Part shown: piece after piece, positions 45,496-55,269 of the stretch
Layout of the letters: the number at the start of each line of letters is the position of its first letter
How positions within the stretch are numbered: position 1 is the first letter of the stretch
Assembly: GCA_948099385.1 (NCBI GenBank)
Contig: CANUEZ040000117.1
Span: forward strand, 3,458,001 to 3,522,000
DNA length: 64,000 nucleotides
From: Fasciola hepatica
Taxonomy: Eukaryota; Platyhelminthes; Trematoda; Plagiorchiida; Fasciolidae
Direction: 5' to 3'
Translations under genes and position numbers: made by a program
Notes under the pieces: model-generated
What the model was told of the DNA's origin: nothing
Database searches by the model: none
What the model saw: the letters and a program-made list of their open reading frames with translations, nothing else

Positions 45496-47225
45496 TCAGA
45501 AGGGATGTTTCCCAAATTTTATTCGGTCACACCACGGATTGTGTAGCAGTGTTGGTGTCAAGGATTTGTTGGGGCGCCTTAAGGCTTTGGCTTCTTTGTT
45601 GCGGAGCCGTTTTTCATTTAGGTCCCAGATAATATCCGCAATACGTGTTAGTCCCATGAGAAGAGAGAAGTCGTGGTTTTGTAGGTAAAGTCTTTGCATC
45701 TTAAGGTACTTTCGTTAGAGGGACGCAAGTTTGGGCTTCCTCAGGGAGGAGTTTTGGGATATTGGGCTGTTTCAGGAGGCGGTTTCCCATGTTAAGGTAA
45801 ATGTGATCAGCCGCCTGTTGGGAGTCAGCCGTCAGAAAATAACTGCTCTAATCTTGGGTACGGATGAGACTGGGCAGAGGGTTTCAATCTAAACGGAGGG
45901 AATTGTTGACTGGGGTGAGATAGTGTGGTGCATATGGGTGGAATGAAAACGTACCTGCTATTGTCTTATGATCAATACTCGGAAACTCGTTCAGAGAGGA
46001 AACCGAAAAGCTGAAAACGCTGTAAGTGAATACAAGGTCTAGGATTTTGGCTTTCCCAGTAGGGATTTTAACGTGTTGCACCCAGCCCCCAATGTGAGTA
46101 TGGGAAACAAAGTCTAATAAATTGAGAGGTGCTGTGAGGTTCGCCTAGGATATTTTAGGTCAGTTAAAATCACCGGCTATAGTTTTCGCTGCCGGAGGTA
46201 GTAGTGAAAGGTAATCAAATACTTCAATCAAAGGAGTTAAGTCTGCAATAGTAGATGATGGTGGGCGATAGAAAACCATTGCGTATGACTGCAGCTAAGA
46301 ACCCAATTGTGATCCATAGAGACTCCGGAATTGAGTCGAATGTGGCATGTCTAATGGGATTGCTGCAAGGGCTTGCTGTACGCACACTAGGCGCCCATCT
46401 TTGCGTCTGTCAATCCTATTCGCCCCGAAAACCTTGTACCCTTCAGGCATGGTCTCGCTTGTGGGAGTGTGTTCAGTGAGCCAGGTCTCAGTAACGAAGA
46501 TGATGTCAGGACTGGATGTTATGGCAGTGTTTTAAGTGATGAAGCTTATTTAGGATAGACCGGGAGTTAAATAAGATGAAGGATAACCCGTTCGTGTGGA
46601 AGTGAGTGTCTGGGTTAGGTAAGGTAGGGGAGTTGTTGGTCGGGGAGTGTGCTTGGGGAAGGGCATGAGTTGGAGCTATTACCGAAGAAGAAAAGTGAGC
46701 TTTGGACGCCTCCGCGACGGCTTCAAGAGATTCAGCCGCGGATGACCCGGAAGTAATTAATTCTGGGTCAATACAAGGTGAAAGAGAAAACCCTTGACGA
46801 AGTAGTCTTGTTACTTCTCCTAATTCGTTGAGATCGTTCGATATCCCGGTGCAGCGAAAGCATACGGGGTTATGGAAGATAATGGCCTTCCCACGTGGCA
46901 ACCTTGGTATTGGTTGTTGTTGTGTGGCAAGAACATACCTTACAAGGTAGAGACTAGGAGAGTTTGGGGTGGCTTCACCCCCTGTCAAGGCGGCTTGCCC
47001 GGGCGGGGGAGGATATGAGTCCGTGGTTGGTAGGGGGTATGCGAGAGTTATTTTGAAAGAAGGTAGAGGTATAGGCAGTGTTGCGTAGTTGGCCTTAGGA
47101 TTTCGGTGTGCTATCGAAGGTATGGACGATTGGCGAGGTGCTGCTTTTGGAAAGTGGTCCATTAAGGCTGGAAGAGGGGAGAGATTGTGGGATTGTATGC
47201 TATTGGATGGGGAAAATTCACTCAA
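45496..47225 (-). pseudogene. LINE endonuclease and linker remnants
   Basis: The 239-codon frame (46,506-47,225) is a Pro/Ser/Thr-rich leader that ends in GLSFILFNSRSILNKLHHLK, the first endonuclease strand with its conserved Asn. The rest of the nuclease is broken. TGKAKILDLVFTYS (45,884-46,081) retains the D-L-V-F segment and is followed by SIDHKTI in the place of S-D-H-x-x-V. The linker frame 45,496-45,699 has RNKEAKALRRPNKS. A run of eleven G at 45,426-45,436 lies just 3' of the linker. Confidence 0.68.
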
Positions 47226-48040
47226 AGGGGGTTTGTGGATGTATCTTGCGGGTTAAAAGACAAGTTGGATAGGCAGCGGTGGGGCAAAACGAAAATTTTG
47301 GTAGGGTTTTGGAACTAACGGAACGAATGGTGGAGGCACGGAAAAGTTAAAAAATTATGAGCCAGTCAGATGCTGCGCTGAATAATTGCTTTGTGGTGGT
47401 TTGCGAGTATCGTCCGTATAAATGCGTGTAGAGCTGGGTTTTGCTGGGAGGAATTACGGTTAGAGAAACCATTTATTTTGGGAAAAGAAATTGTAGGCCT
47501 CAGCTTTAGAGACACCCTACTAGGATATCTGTTTACTTCTAATTTTTGCAGGACCCTGGATTGTAGCCTGGTGATATAAGGTGGTCTTTGTTCGGAGAAC
47601 TAGACGTTAAGGTTTTTAGTAGGGATGGAGTGTGGGCTGCCGAATTCTGGATCTGAGGCCACGAGTTACCGTTGATTTCGACACTTTGCATCGGGGGCTT
47701 AGTACAGATTGCTACCAACTTTCGGCCCATGGGCGATAAGTCAGATTTCAGCGAGGAGACTGTATCCTTAGGTACGCATCTTCTTAACAGTATGTTTGCG
47801 GGAATATGCCCTGAGGGCTGACTGGTTTGATTTGAACATGAATGACCCGGTAGCGGTAAAGCGCAGTCCGGCGGATAGGTTTTTGTCATGACTATATGGT
47901 GTGGACAAGAAAGATCATACGTTGATTTGTGTGTCGCTTTAGGAGAGTGATGCAAAGTTGTTGGGTTAGGGAGTCCACGCGATTTAGGTAGTTGTTTTTA
48001 ATGCACAGAGCTGAGCTGTCTGGCAGGACTGCGCCCTACA

Positions 48041-49510
48041 AAATCCGCTTACTTGGTAAAGGTATGGTCGGTGATGGAGAGGTCTCTAATGCCTCGTCTA
48101 CAGTGTCATTGTTAAGAGCAGAGAGGTTTATTAAGCTGCAGGTGGGGGTGACAGATGCAACTAGAGGCACCTGTCGTCCGCTGGATGCTGCCTGGAGGTC
48201 CGACAGGGGTGAACTGCCGAGGTCGACAGGCACATGAATTGGTGCGGAGCCTGCGGGGTTGCGAGATGATGGTTGTACGGCTGGGGCTGGCCTCTACCGA
48301 GGGCCAATTTGTGGAACAATAGTGGAAGATACTGCTTGTATAGTTTCTCTTTACGCTATTTTTGAAGAAGAGTTTTGTTATCAATGTGCCGAGCCTTCAC
48401 CGGACCCCCACAACCCAGTGTCTCAGCGGTTCGGTTCATATTGACAGAATTCTCTCAATATTGCAGGGCCACCGGTGCTCAGTTACCTCGTCAGTCAGGG
48501 GCAAGCACTGACGAGCCGGTCCATTGGTAGCGTCCGTATTGTCCTCCGTCGTTTCACTTTCTGCTTGGCGCAAGTCTGCATTTTCTGGCTCAAAGTGAGT
48601 TACCTGAGTGAGCTGTAAGTGAAAGTTCTTGGGATCCGCCTGAGCCCCTTCTGATAGTCCTCGATGCCTTGCCTTCGCTGAGTGTTACACAGGTTTCTTA
48701 TGGGGACGTAGTGAGCGTGTTCCTCTGTGCTCTGTTACAGTTGATAGAAATCTCCCGCAACTCCTTCATTCTCTGGGTTCTTTAGCGCCTAGTTTCGCAG
48801 TGTAGGTCTGGGCTGGAGTGTACCCATCGGTGGCCGGCGCAGTGCCTCGGTTAGAACCTACCCAACATCACCCTAGTGCTCGCCAATGCACGGTAAAACT
48901 TAGGACCATGGAGCAGTAACAAAGAAGTGTCTCACTGCAGAAAAATCAACCCTAGCGAGGCTTCGGCTGGCGCTCCACACCGTTTGCGATTGCACCTTTT
49001 TGCGCTTTAGTTGAAAAAATAGAAACCGTTTTCTTCGTACCCCGTGGTTGTAATTACTTGCAGTTGGTCGACCACGTTATTTTTTTATTAGAAAGTTTCC
49101 ATTCCAACGCTGATGAAGCGGTGGACAAGTGCTGTCGAGCGGGCCTTCTCAAACACTCGTACTAACATAGCGTAACCACTATGGTGAAGAAGGCCAAAGA
49201 TGTAGATCCGGATCGAGCAGAGCACCGCAGGCAGTTAGAGAATACATATAGAGCAGGTTGAAGCCCCTCATAATAAGTATGATATTGCGTTCAAGCTTGT
49301 TTGCTTGCTCAATTATTGTAGTGATGCGGTCGCTTTCGGTCTCTGGGTGGTTAAAAGGCCTATGCGCCACTCTCAAAGGCACGATTTTTACCCGCTAGTT
49401 GAACGGACGCCAAAACTCCCGCCGAAACCCGTACTGGCATTGTCCGCGAGGTGTGTGGCCTTTTGTTTTATGCCGGTGTGCAATGCATACCGGCTATCGG
49501 TTCCCTTCGA
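48041..49510. repeat. Right arm of a 1470-bp inverted repeat
   Basis: Reverse complement of 35,742-37,211 without net indels; about 99% identical by eye. The inner edge is sharp at 48,041 and is where the LINE begins. The outer edge fades into diverged but related sequence up to about 49,550. Confidence 0.9.
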
Positions 49511-49640
49511 GATGTCCACTTCCATGATAGCAATATCCCGCATCTTCAGCCCCATATCGAAGAGTGTCGCTTTGAGTGGAGGTGTCGTTTCCGCCTCTCA
49601 CCTTGCTCTTCCTTGGAATATGTTGTCGGAGGAGGCTTTC
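49430..49640 (-). pseudogene. Unidentified coding-like segment crossing the arm edge
   Basis: A minus-strand reading gives PLKATLFDMGLKMRDIAIME followed by VDISKGTDSRYALHTGIKQK and ADNASTGFGGSFGVRSTSG, then a stop near 49,392. The left arm encodes the equivalent on the plus strand (35,652-35,864): HVMRVDFSKGTDSRYALHTG and onward to the same stop. Outside the arm the two diverge in DNA, while parts of the peptide stay similar (MEVDISKG against MRVDFSKG). I do not recognise the family. It may be a piece of an older transposon protein. Confidence 0.35.
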
Positions 49641-49689
49641 ATTTGCGCGTGTTTTCAGTCTTCTTGTAATCTCCAGCCTTAAGCCAGAA

Positions 49690-50045
49690 AGTTATTCTCC
49701 AGATCTCGCTCTGTGGAATATTGTGTGACGTAATATTCTCCTGGTATTGTTTTCAACAAAATGTGTTTATGAGCTTCACACTGCCTCCTACATTCTGCGC
49801 TGCTGGTAAAATATATATGGCCTTAATTTGTTCTGGATGACAATGAGGATACCTAAAGCGCGAGAGTCAGCGTTCAGAATATACAAGGGGTCATCTTCTC
49901 TGTAGTCTCCCATAAAGTACGAAAACTGAATAGGAATGGAAGGCATCAAGAGTGTAACAACCGGTCGTGGAAAATCCCCCTTAACCCTCGCGATTCAGTG
50001 TTCTTCCTGACGTCACTCATTTGCCTACACTATTCACTTGTCTTT
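49690..50045. other. Unassigned sequence
   Basis: No gene or repeat recognised between the arm-edge segment and repeat C. Confidence 0.3.
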
Positions 50046-50049
50046 ACTA

Positions 50050-50345
50050 ACTGGTTGTTTCTATGGACCAATTGTACTTTGTTCGCGCCCAGAGCGCTAC
50101 TTTGGCACATACTTGTTCAGGACCTGCGTGATGCACGTGCTCTTTGCTCACGCGCTGCTATTCGGTTTTTCGTTGTTCAGTCCTTGTGATTGTATTATTG
50201 AGGTTTGTATTTTCTTTATGTCATTGTTTATGTAATAATCTAGTATCGCAGAATACCATGGATAATTGTCTTTTGATTTCGGGATCCGTTACGAATTTGG
50301 CCACGCATTGCTCAAACGTTTGTTACAAAGAGTCTATCGGTCCAG
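50050..50345 (+). repeat. Dispersed repeat C, copy 1
   Basis: Resembles 61,770-61,985 in the same direction: TTGAGGTTTGTA is followed in both by a T-rich segment, AATCTAGTATCGCAGAA against AATCCAGTACCGTAGAA, and TTTCGGGATCCG against TTTTGGGACTCG. In both places it is next to a family B 5' section. Function unknown. Confidence 0.4.
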
Positions 50346-50429
50346 CCCCAGTACTGAAGGTCTGGAGTGTGGCATCTCCGAGATAAGAAAGTCAACGGGA
50401 TAAGTCCTTACCGAGACTCCAAGGGTTTT

Positions 50430-50760
50430 GACGTGTAAAGAATTCCAGTGACCGTGCTCCGGACACCTAACCTGAAAACCAATTCTGGTGACTGGAGGTG
50501 TGATCCGCCAGCCTGGTTGCGCCCACAAGTCGTTGCAGTCGGCCTGCAAGCCCGATGTACGCCGGCCAAAGCGGTTAATCTGCCGGCTTCTCGCACCGCT
50601 GGGATTGACATGAGTTTTCCTGGTGGGTCCAAACAGCCGAAGGTTTCAGGTAGTCCGCGATCAGGCAACCAAGCACCAGGGGATCCCGGAACGTAGCCAA
50701 GGGAGCATCGGTCGGGAAGCGTATGAATAGCCAACGGTCAGGTTGATGCGTAGGCCAGAT
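50430..50760 (-). repeat. Family B 5' section, short copy
   Basis: Aligns with 42,470-42,640: ACCTAACCTGAAAACC near 50,463, GTGTGATCCGCCAG near 50,499, and CGATGTACGCCGGCCAAAGC near 50,552, which is close to CGACGTGCGCCGGCCAAAGC near 42,590. The body is missing. Confidence 0.55.
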
Positions 50761-51024
50761 TAGTGACCGGTGTGGTCTTCAGAGTATTAAGAGTCATCGA
50801 GAAAAAGGTAAGCACGAAAGAAGGTCTGAAAATAGAGAAGAAGTAGAGGAGCGCAATCTGAGATGCTCCCAGCTGAGGATAAATGGGAATCGATACAAAG
50901 AGGCAACAGCAATAGGCAATGACTATCTGGGACTAGTTTTTCGATTGCTGAAGGCAGAAAAACCAAGAATTTTTATTCGATTTCATCTGTCATAGACAGC
51001 CAGTGTTTGCGTGATTCAAAAGTT

Positions 51025-52816
51025 TAGGCCCTTCTCATAAGCTTGGTCATTGGATGTGTCTACATTTAGGAGCTGTAAGGCTTGAGTAACCGTGAGGGAC
51101 TTATCCAAAGCACTCTTAAACCGACGGCTGGGAGTAGAACTGCGTATTTCTAACGGTAATTTATTTCACAAGTGAGAGTACACTGTGATGAAGAAGTGTG
51201 AACGCAACCTGGTGTTGGTATTAGGGGTTGAAAGGGTAAGAATTCTGGAATTTAGTGGGTAGCTGGAAACAGGCGCAAAGTGCAGTGGATTAGAAGTATA
51301 TGTCCGACTGTGAAGGATGTTATACAAAAAGATAAAGTTCAGTTTCATACGGCGAAGCCATAAAGGGTCTAACTTAAAATGTAAGCAGCGTTCTTTATAA
51401 GTGAGGGGCGAGCTTCATGAAATCAGTCGCTTGGTAAAACTACTTTGAACTGATTCGATGCCGATTCTGCCTGATTTCCCCAGACTAGAAAATATCAATG
51501 GGAAGTAGTCTAATAAAGGCCTGGCATGAGATTTATGAAGGAAAAGAATGCAGTCTCGAAGTCGGAAGGAGCAAAACATTAGCCCCAGGCACTTTCTGGC
51601 CTTAGCGGCTTGGAGAGCCGAATATTCCGAGAACCTAAAAGTGCAGGAATAGCTTAAGCCAAGGTCCCGAACGGTTTGCTTGTTAGCAAGGGTTGAACAA
51701 CAAACGGCCAAAGATCCTGGAGATATCTTGCATTTATATGTAAGAACTTCGCATTAGTCAACGGAAAATTCATCTGCCAAGTTGAACGCCATCTATAGAT
51801 TGCAGATGTCTTTAGAGATGCTTAAGATAGCCGAGGCGATGCTTTCAGGCTTGAATGAGTAGATAATTTTAATGCCATCAGCAAAAAGAAATGGGGTGCC
51901 ATGGCTTACTGAGAGAAATATGTCGTTTATATACATGAGAAACAACAGGGCCAAAGACGCTACCCTGTATAGCACCGCCTGTAACTGGTTTTGGCCTGAA
52001 ACAGTGTCCGTTTATGGAGACTACCTGGGAGAGATTGGACAGGTAAGAATTGATCCAATATAGGAAAGGGTCAGGATGCCAAAGAATCAGATTTTGGCCA
52101 GAAGATGTGGGTGTGGCGCGCGGTCAAATGCCTTGGGCATATCCAAGTAAAGAACTATGAGGGCCATTCCATTGTCTGCCATTGTAGTGATGAGGTTCAA
52201 AACGTCGAGTTGGCAGGTTGCGCAAGATCTTGACCGAAGGAAACCGTGTTGTCGAGGATTAATAATGTCCAATTAAAAGAGGCGCTCCATGATGTGTTCT
52301 TTTACGATTTTCTTCATTAGCCTAGAGAGGACAGGTGTATGGTTAATGGGACGGTAGTTTGTTACCTCATGCAGTGAACTTTTCTTGTGGTGCGGACTTA
52401 TGACTGAGCATTTCCAGTTTTGTGGGCAGCAGACCGGAGTTCTTTGATCGGGTACATATATTCAGTAGTAGGTAAGGTAAGTCAGGTCCGCATCTAACTA
52501 ATGCAGTGGATAGTAAGCCTCTAGGTCCTGGATAAGGTGATGGCTTGAAAGTGGTCAATATTTGGGAGATAAATGAGGCATCAAATTCCACTGTGGATAG
52601 AGTTGGGTCGGTAACTAGGGGAGGAGGCGGAGGGTCAAAATTAGTAATAGGGGCCATAGTTGGGGCGAAGAATGAGTTGAAGGCTTCTGCAATACAAAAG
52701 GGAGTAGAGACGGTTACACTGTCCACTGAAACAGAGTGCGGGATATCTCCATGAGTATTAAGAGCTCTGGTCCTGTACAGTAATGGCAGTCGGAGAGGTA
52801 TATTTTGGTGTCGCAA
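51025..52816 (-). pseudogene. LINE linker and reverse transcriptase pseudogene
   Basis: Separate short frames hold IAEAFNSFFAPTMAPITNFD and PYPGPRGLLSTALVRCGPDL (52,367-52,816), RQHGFLRSRSCATCQLDVLN and LYLDMPKAFDRAPHPHLLAK (52,087-52,272), and LFLMYINDIFLSV with FADGIKI (51,793-51,975). The second active-site Asp is Gly. The last frame with SYSCTFRFSEYSALQAAKAR lies at 51,415-51,711. At least four frame breaks and a mutated active site make it inactive. Confidence 0.75.
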
Positions 52817-53348
52817 AGCCTTTATTTCCTGGTTACGCAGTGTAGTTTCTTCAAGCCTTTGGGTAGTAAAGGTGAGGCGAAAAAGTTGAATAAGAATTGC
52901 AAAGTTGAAGCTTGGTATGTTTTGTTTACAGAGGGATGATGTAGGATTTCCTATTAGTCATTTGCTGGGGGAGGTAGGTGATCCTATCAAGACACCTGGA
53001 GAACTGTTCATAGAAAATACCAGTGGCGTGTTGGTGATCACGAGAGGGAAAAAACTCACTCTAATCAGCTTGTCGAATAGTAGTAGGGAGAACCTTTCAG
53101 TCAGGGAGAGGAGAGGGTTTGATGCAGTGTGATTTCAGGGTAGGCTGTGGGTGAGTGGGAATGCGGCAGCTAACCAAAATGTGATCGCTGCCAGAAAAAC
53201 GTTGGGAGATTGAGACAAATAAACGAGGGGCGCCACGGGTGGAAATGAGATTTAAAATGCTGTTTTTTCTCGTAGGAGAGCGGGTATGCTATACCCACCC
53301 TCCGACAGTAATACTTGTTACAAATGACAACAGGTTGGCGGGTGAAGA

Positions 53349-54209
53349 TTAAGATGGCCAAGCAATCTTGGGCAGGTTAAAGTCACCAGCAATGACCTTT
53401 ATACTTGAGGGCAGTAAGGATAGGTATTCAAATGCATCAATCAGGTGTGGAAGCCCGGAGAATTTTTCGCTTGGTGAACGGTACACACATCTAACATGAA
53501 GTTGAGAGCCAGGAATGTGGACATTTAGCCAAAGTGAATCGGAGATAACGTCGAGTAGAGGGTGATGAAGTGCTGTTGTATTGAAGGTCTGCTTGACAAA
53601 TGGCAAACAACCTCCATCGCGTCGAGTTTCCCTATTTACTCTGAAGACATTGTAGCCTACAAGAGAAATCTGGTCCGTTGGAGTGTAGTAGGTTAACCAA
53701 GTTTCAGTAATCAAAATTATATCATAATTACAACTAGTGGCCAGATATTGTAATTGCTGAATTTTGTTTATGATGTATCGGCTATTAAAAAGAACCAAAA
53801 AGATACTGCTATTGGTGTTTAGTTTTGGGGAATTCGGTTGGCCAATTAGGTTATGTAGTGCAGAATAGTCCGGATTCGTAGTCTGACTAGGAGGTCGATA
53901 TGCGGGTGGTGAATCAGTGCCGTGAGTTGGAGGGTTTGTTCTGTGAGCCGTTTTGTAGTGTGGCGTGATGTCGGATAAAGAAGGGCTGTTGAGGCTGTGG
54001 TGCCGGGCAGTGCTAGGATCCGATGTAGACGAACCCCTTGAGATGTGCGGGATGGCTGAAGTGTCAGATATAATGACATTTCCATTTTTCCGAGGAGGGT
54101 TGAAAATATGAGACCGCATAACAATGTAGTCCGCTAACAGCCCCGGTTGGGGATACAAATTTTCACACGAAGGTGGGGTAATTGAATCGGCCACCGGCAA
54201 CTTTGACAT
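53349..54209 (-). pseudogene. LINE endonuclease, N-terminal two thirds in one frame
   Basis: A 286-codon frame. The first half is a Ser/Pro/His-rich leader. The nuclease begins at about residue 138 with FLVLFNSRYIINKIQQL. ITETWLTYYTP holds the catalytic Glu, then come RRDGGCLPFVKQ, VRCVYRSPS and VIAGDFNLPKIAW with the catalytic Asp and Asn. The frame stops right after this; the C-terminal third (S-D-H region) lies in another frame near 53,150-53,350. This is the longest open endonuclease frame outside the young LINE. Confidence 0.78.
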
Positions 54210-54210
54210 G

Positions 54211-54635
54211 TGGCGTTTTCAAAGGTAGGACAAAGACGGTAGTGAAAAGTGCCCAATGAAACAATGGCCATTATTTGGGATTTAGAGGATTTGTCCATTT
54301 GAGCGATGGTTTATGGAATGGCGGGGGGAAGCCATACATTGTCTGAAGATGGTTTGGCTTTAGTGGATTTGAAATGGCCTCTAACGTGAAAGGAGCTCGT
54401 AGGTTCATCAGAGTTACAAACTAGCGGCTGCCAAACAGCACGGGTTCTGGGTTCTGGTCTTGTCTTTCCAACCCAATAAGCTTCTCGGATGAGGTGACCG
54501 GTCGAGTGGACAGCGAAAGACTGGCATAAGCCTCCCATCCGGATTTCCAGAAGGTCTTCATTTGGTCAGTCTCAAACTGCTCGTAGCAAAAGCGGGATTG
54601 TTCCAACTTACGACGGAAACACAAAAGTGGCTCTT
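54211..54635. other. Unassigned interval between LINE fragments
   Basis: Nothing that I can name. The LINE to the left does not continue recognisably. Confidence 0.3.
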
Positions 54636-54639
54636 ACAG

Positions 54640-55240
54640 AGCTAGAAGAGGGTTTTCTTAGCGAGAGTAGAAAGCCGCTTGTTGGGTAATGGGAGATTGC
54701 GTAGTGACGTTTCGCGAGGATCAGTCCTGGGACCCATATTGTTCCTGATGTGTAATAACGACCTAGCGGGCCTTCCGGAAAGCTCGTGCTCCTCCTTCGC
54801 GAATGACGCCAAAGTTGTAGGCTTTCCAGATAATGCGGATGCTCGGAATGAACCAGAAAATATATATAGGTGGCGAGTAGGGTGAGCTCCCCCCTCGGTC
54901 CGAGCAATTGTCAAAGTCTTATCAATGAGGAAGAACCACGGCCCATCCGAAGTACGGGTCAACCAGACAGCTGAAAGTAGCCAGCCCAAGACACGAAAGC
55001 CCGGGATCTGAGAGCGATGGTAGGCGCTGACTTCAAGCTTGGTCTCCAGTTTGGAGCCATCAGGATAACATTCTCAAAAAAGGAGAGGTGACCTCTTAAC
55101 TGCTTGAGCTGAAAGGGTCTACAAGAGTACTTGGTCAGCGAGGGGCCTTATTTGGGCAGCACGAACGCAGCTGTTTAGTAGGACGTGCACTAGCAGTGGA
55201 GGAGCTAAATCTGACAGAAATCAGAGGACGGTCCCTCTCA
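54640..55240 (+). mobile_element. Fragment of a different LINE type (RT palm and C-terminal part)
   Basis: The plus-strand frame at 54,679-54,885 reads GRLRSDVSRGSVLGPILFLM, then SFANDAKVVGF. This is an RT palm of the Jockey/RTE-X style (V-P-Q-G-S-V-L-G-P-x-L-F ... F-A-D-D-A-K), with Asn in place of the first active-site Asp. It continues with a KARDLRAMVGADFKLGLQFG segment near 54,990-55,050, similar to the T-x-R-D-L-G-V-x-V-D block after the palm. It is not closely related to the CR1-like copies here. Confidence 0.6.
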
Positions 55241-55269
55241 GTTACGGTCACCAATAGCTGGGATACGCC

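Larger units (their letters stand above)
43085..48035 (-). mobile_element. Long decayed CR1-like LINE, interrupted by a ribozyme element
   Basis: Minus-strand element of about 4.3 kb after removing the 669-bp insertion at 44,575-45,243. It has a Pro/Ser-rich 5' region (47,955-46,600), the endonuclease start FILFNSRSILNK at the end of the 46,506-47,225 frame, endonuclease remnants to about 45,880, a linker (45,496-45,699), RT (43,831-44,560) and the C-terminal domain (43,125-43,592), which ends AYERGLDF. LINE sequence on both sides of the insertion can be joined and aligned with the intact LINE near 27,800. Its 5' end abuts the right arm of the inverted repeat at 48,041. Confidence 0.78.
51020..54210 (-). 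mobile_element. Decayed CR1-like LINE with readable endonuclease
   Basis: Minus-strand LINE with all modules in order: endonuclease frame 53,349-54,209, linker pieces to 52,830, a linker and finger segment 52,367-52,816, RT start 52,087-52,272, the VASLALLFLMYINDIF and FADGIKIIYSF segment 51,793-51,975, and the C-terminal domain down to about 51,020. It is a different subfamily from the young LINE at 26 kb. The C-terminal reading ends near 51,022 with an AYEKGLNF-like segment. The 3' flank is the unassigned part of 50.8-51.0 kb. Confidence 0.75.

Noticed and set aside
35742..49510. The inverted arms as terminal repeats of a Maverick/Polinton-like transposon
   Set aside because: The span would be suitable (13.8 kb), but the interior has no DNA polymerase B, integrase, ATPase or capsid gene. 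It contains LINE and family B debris instead.
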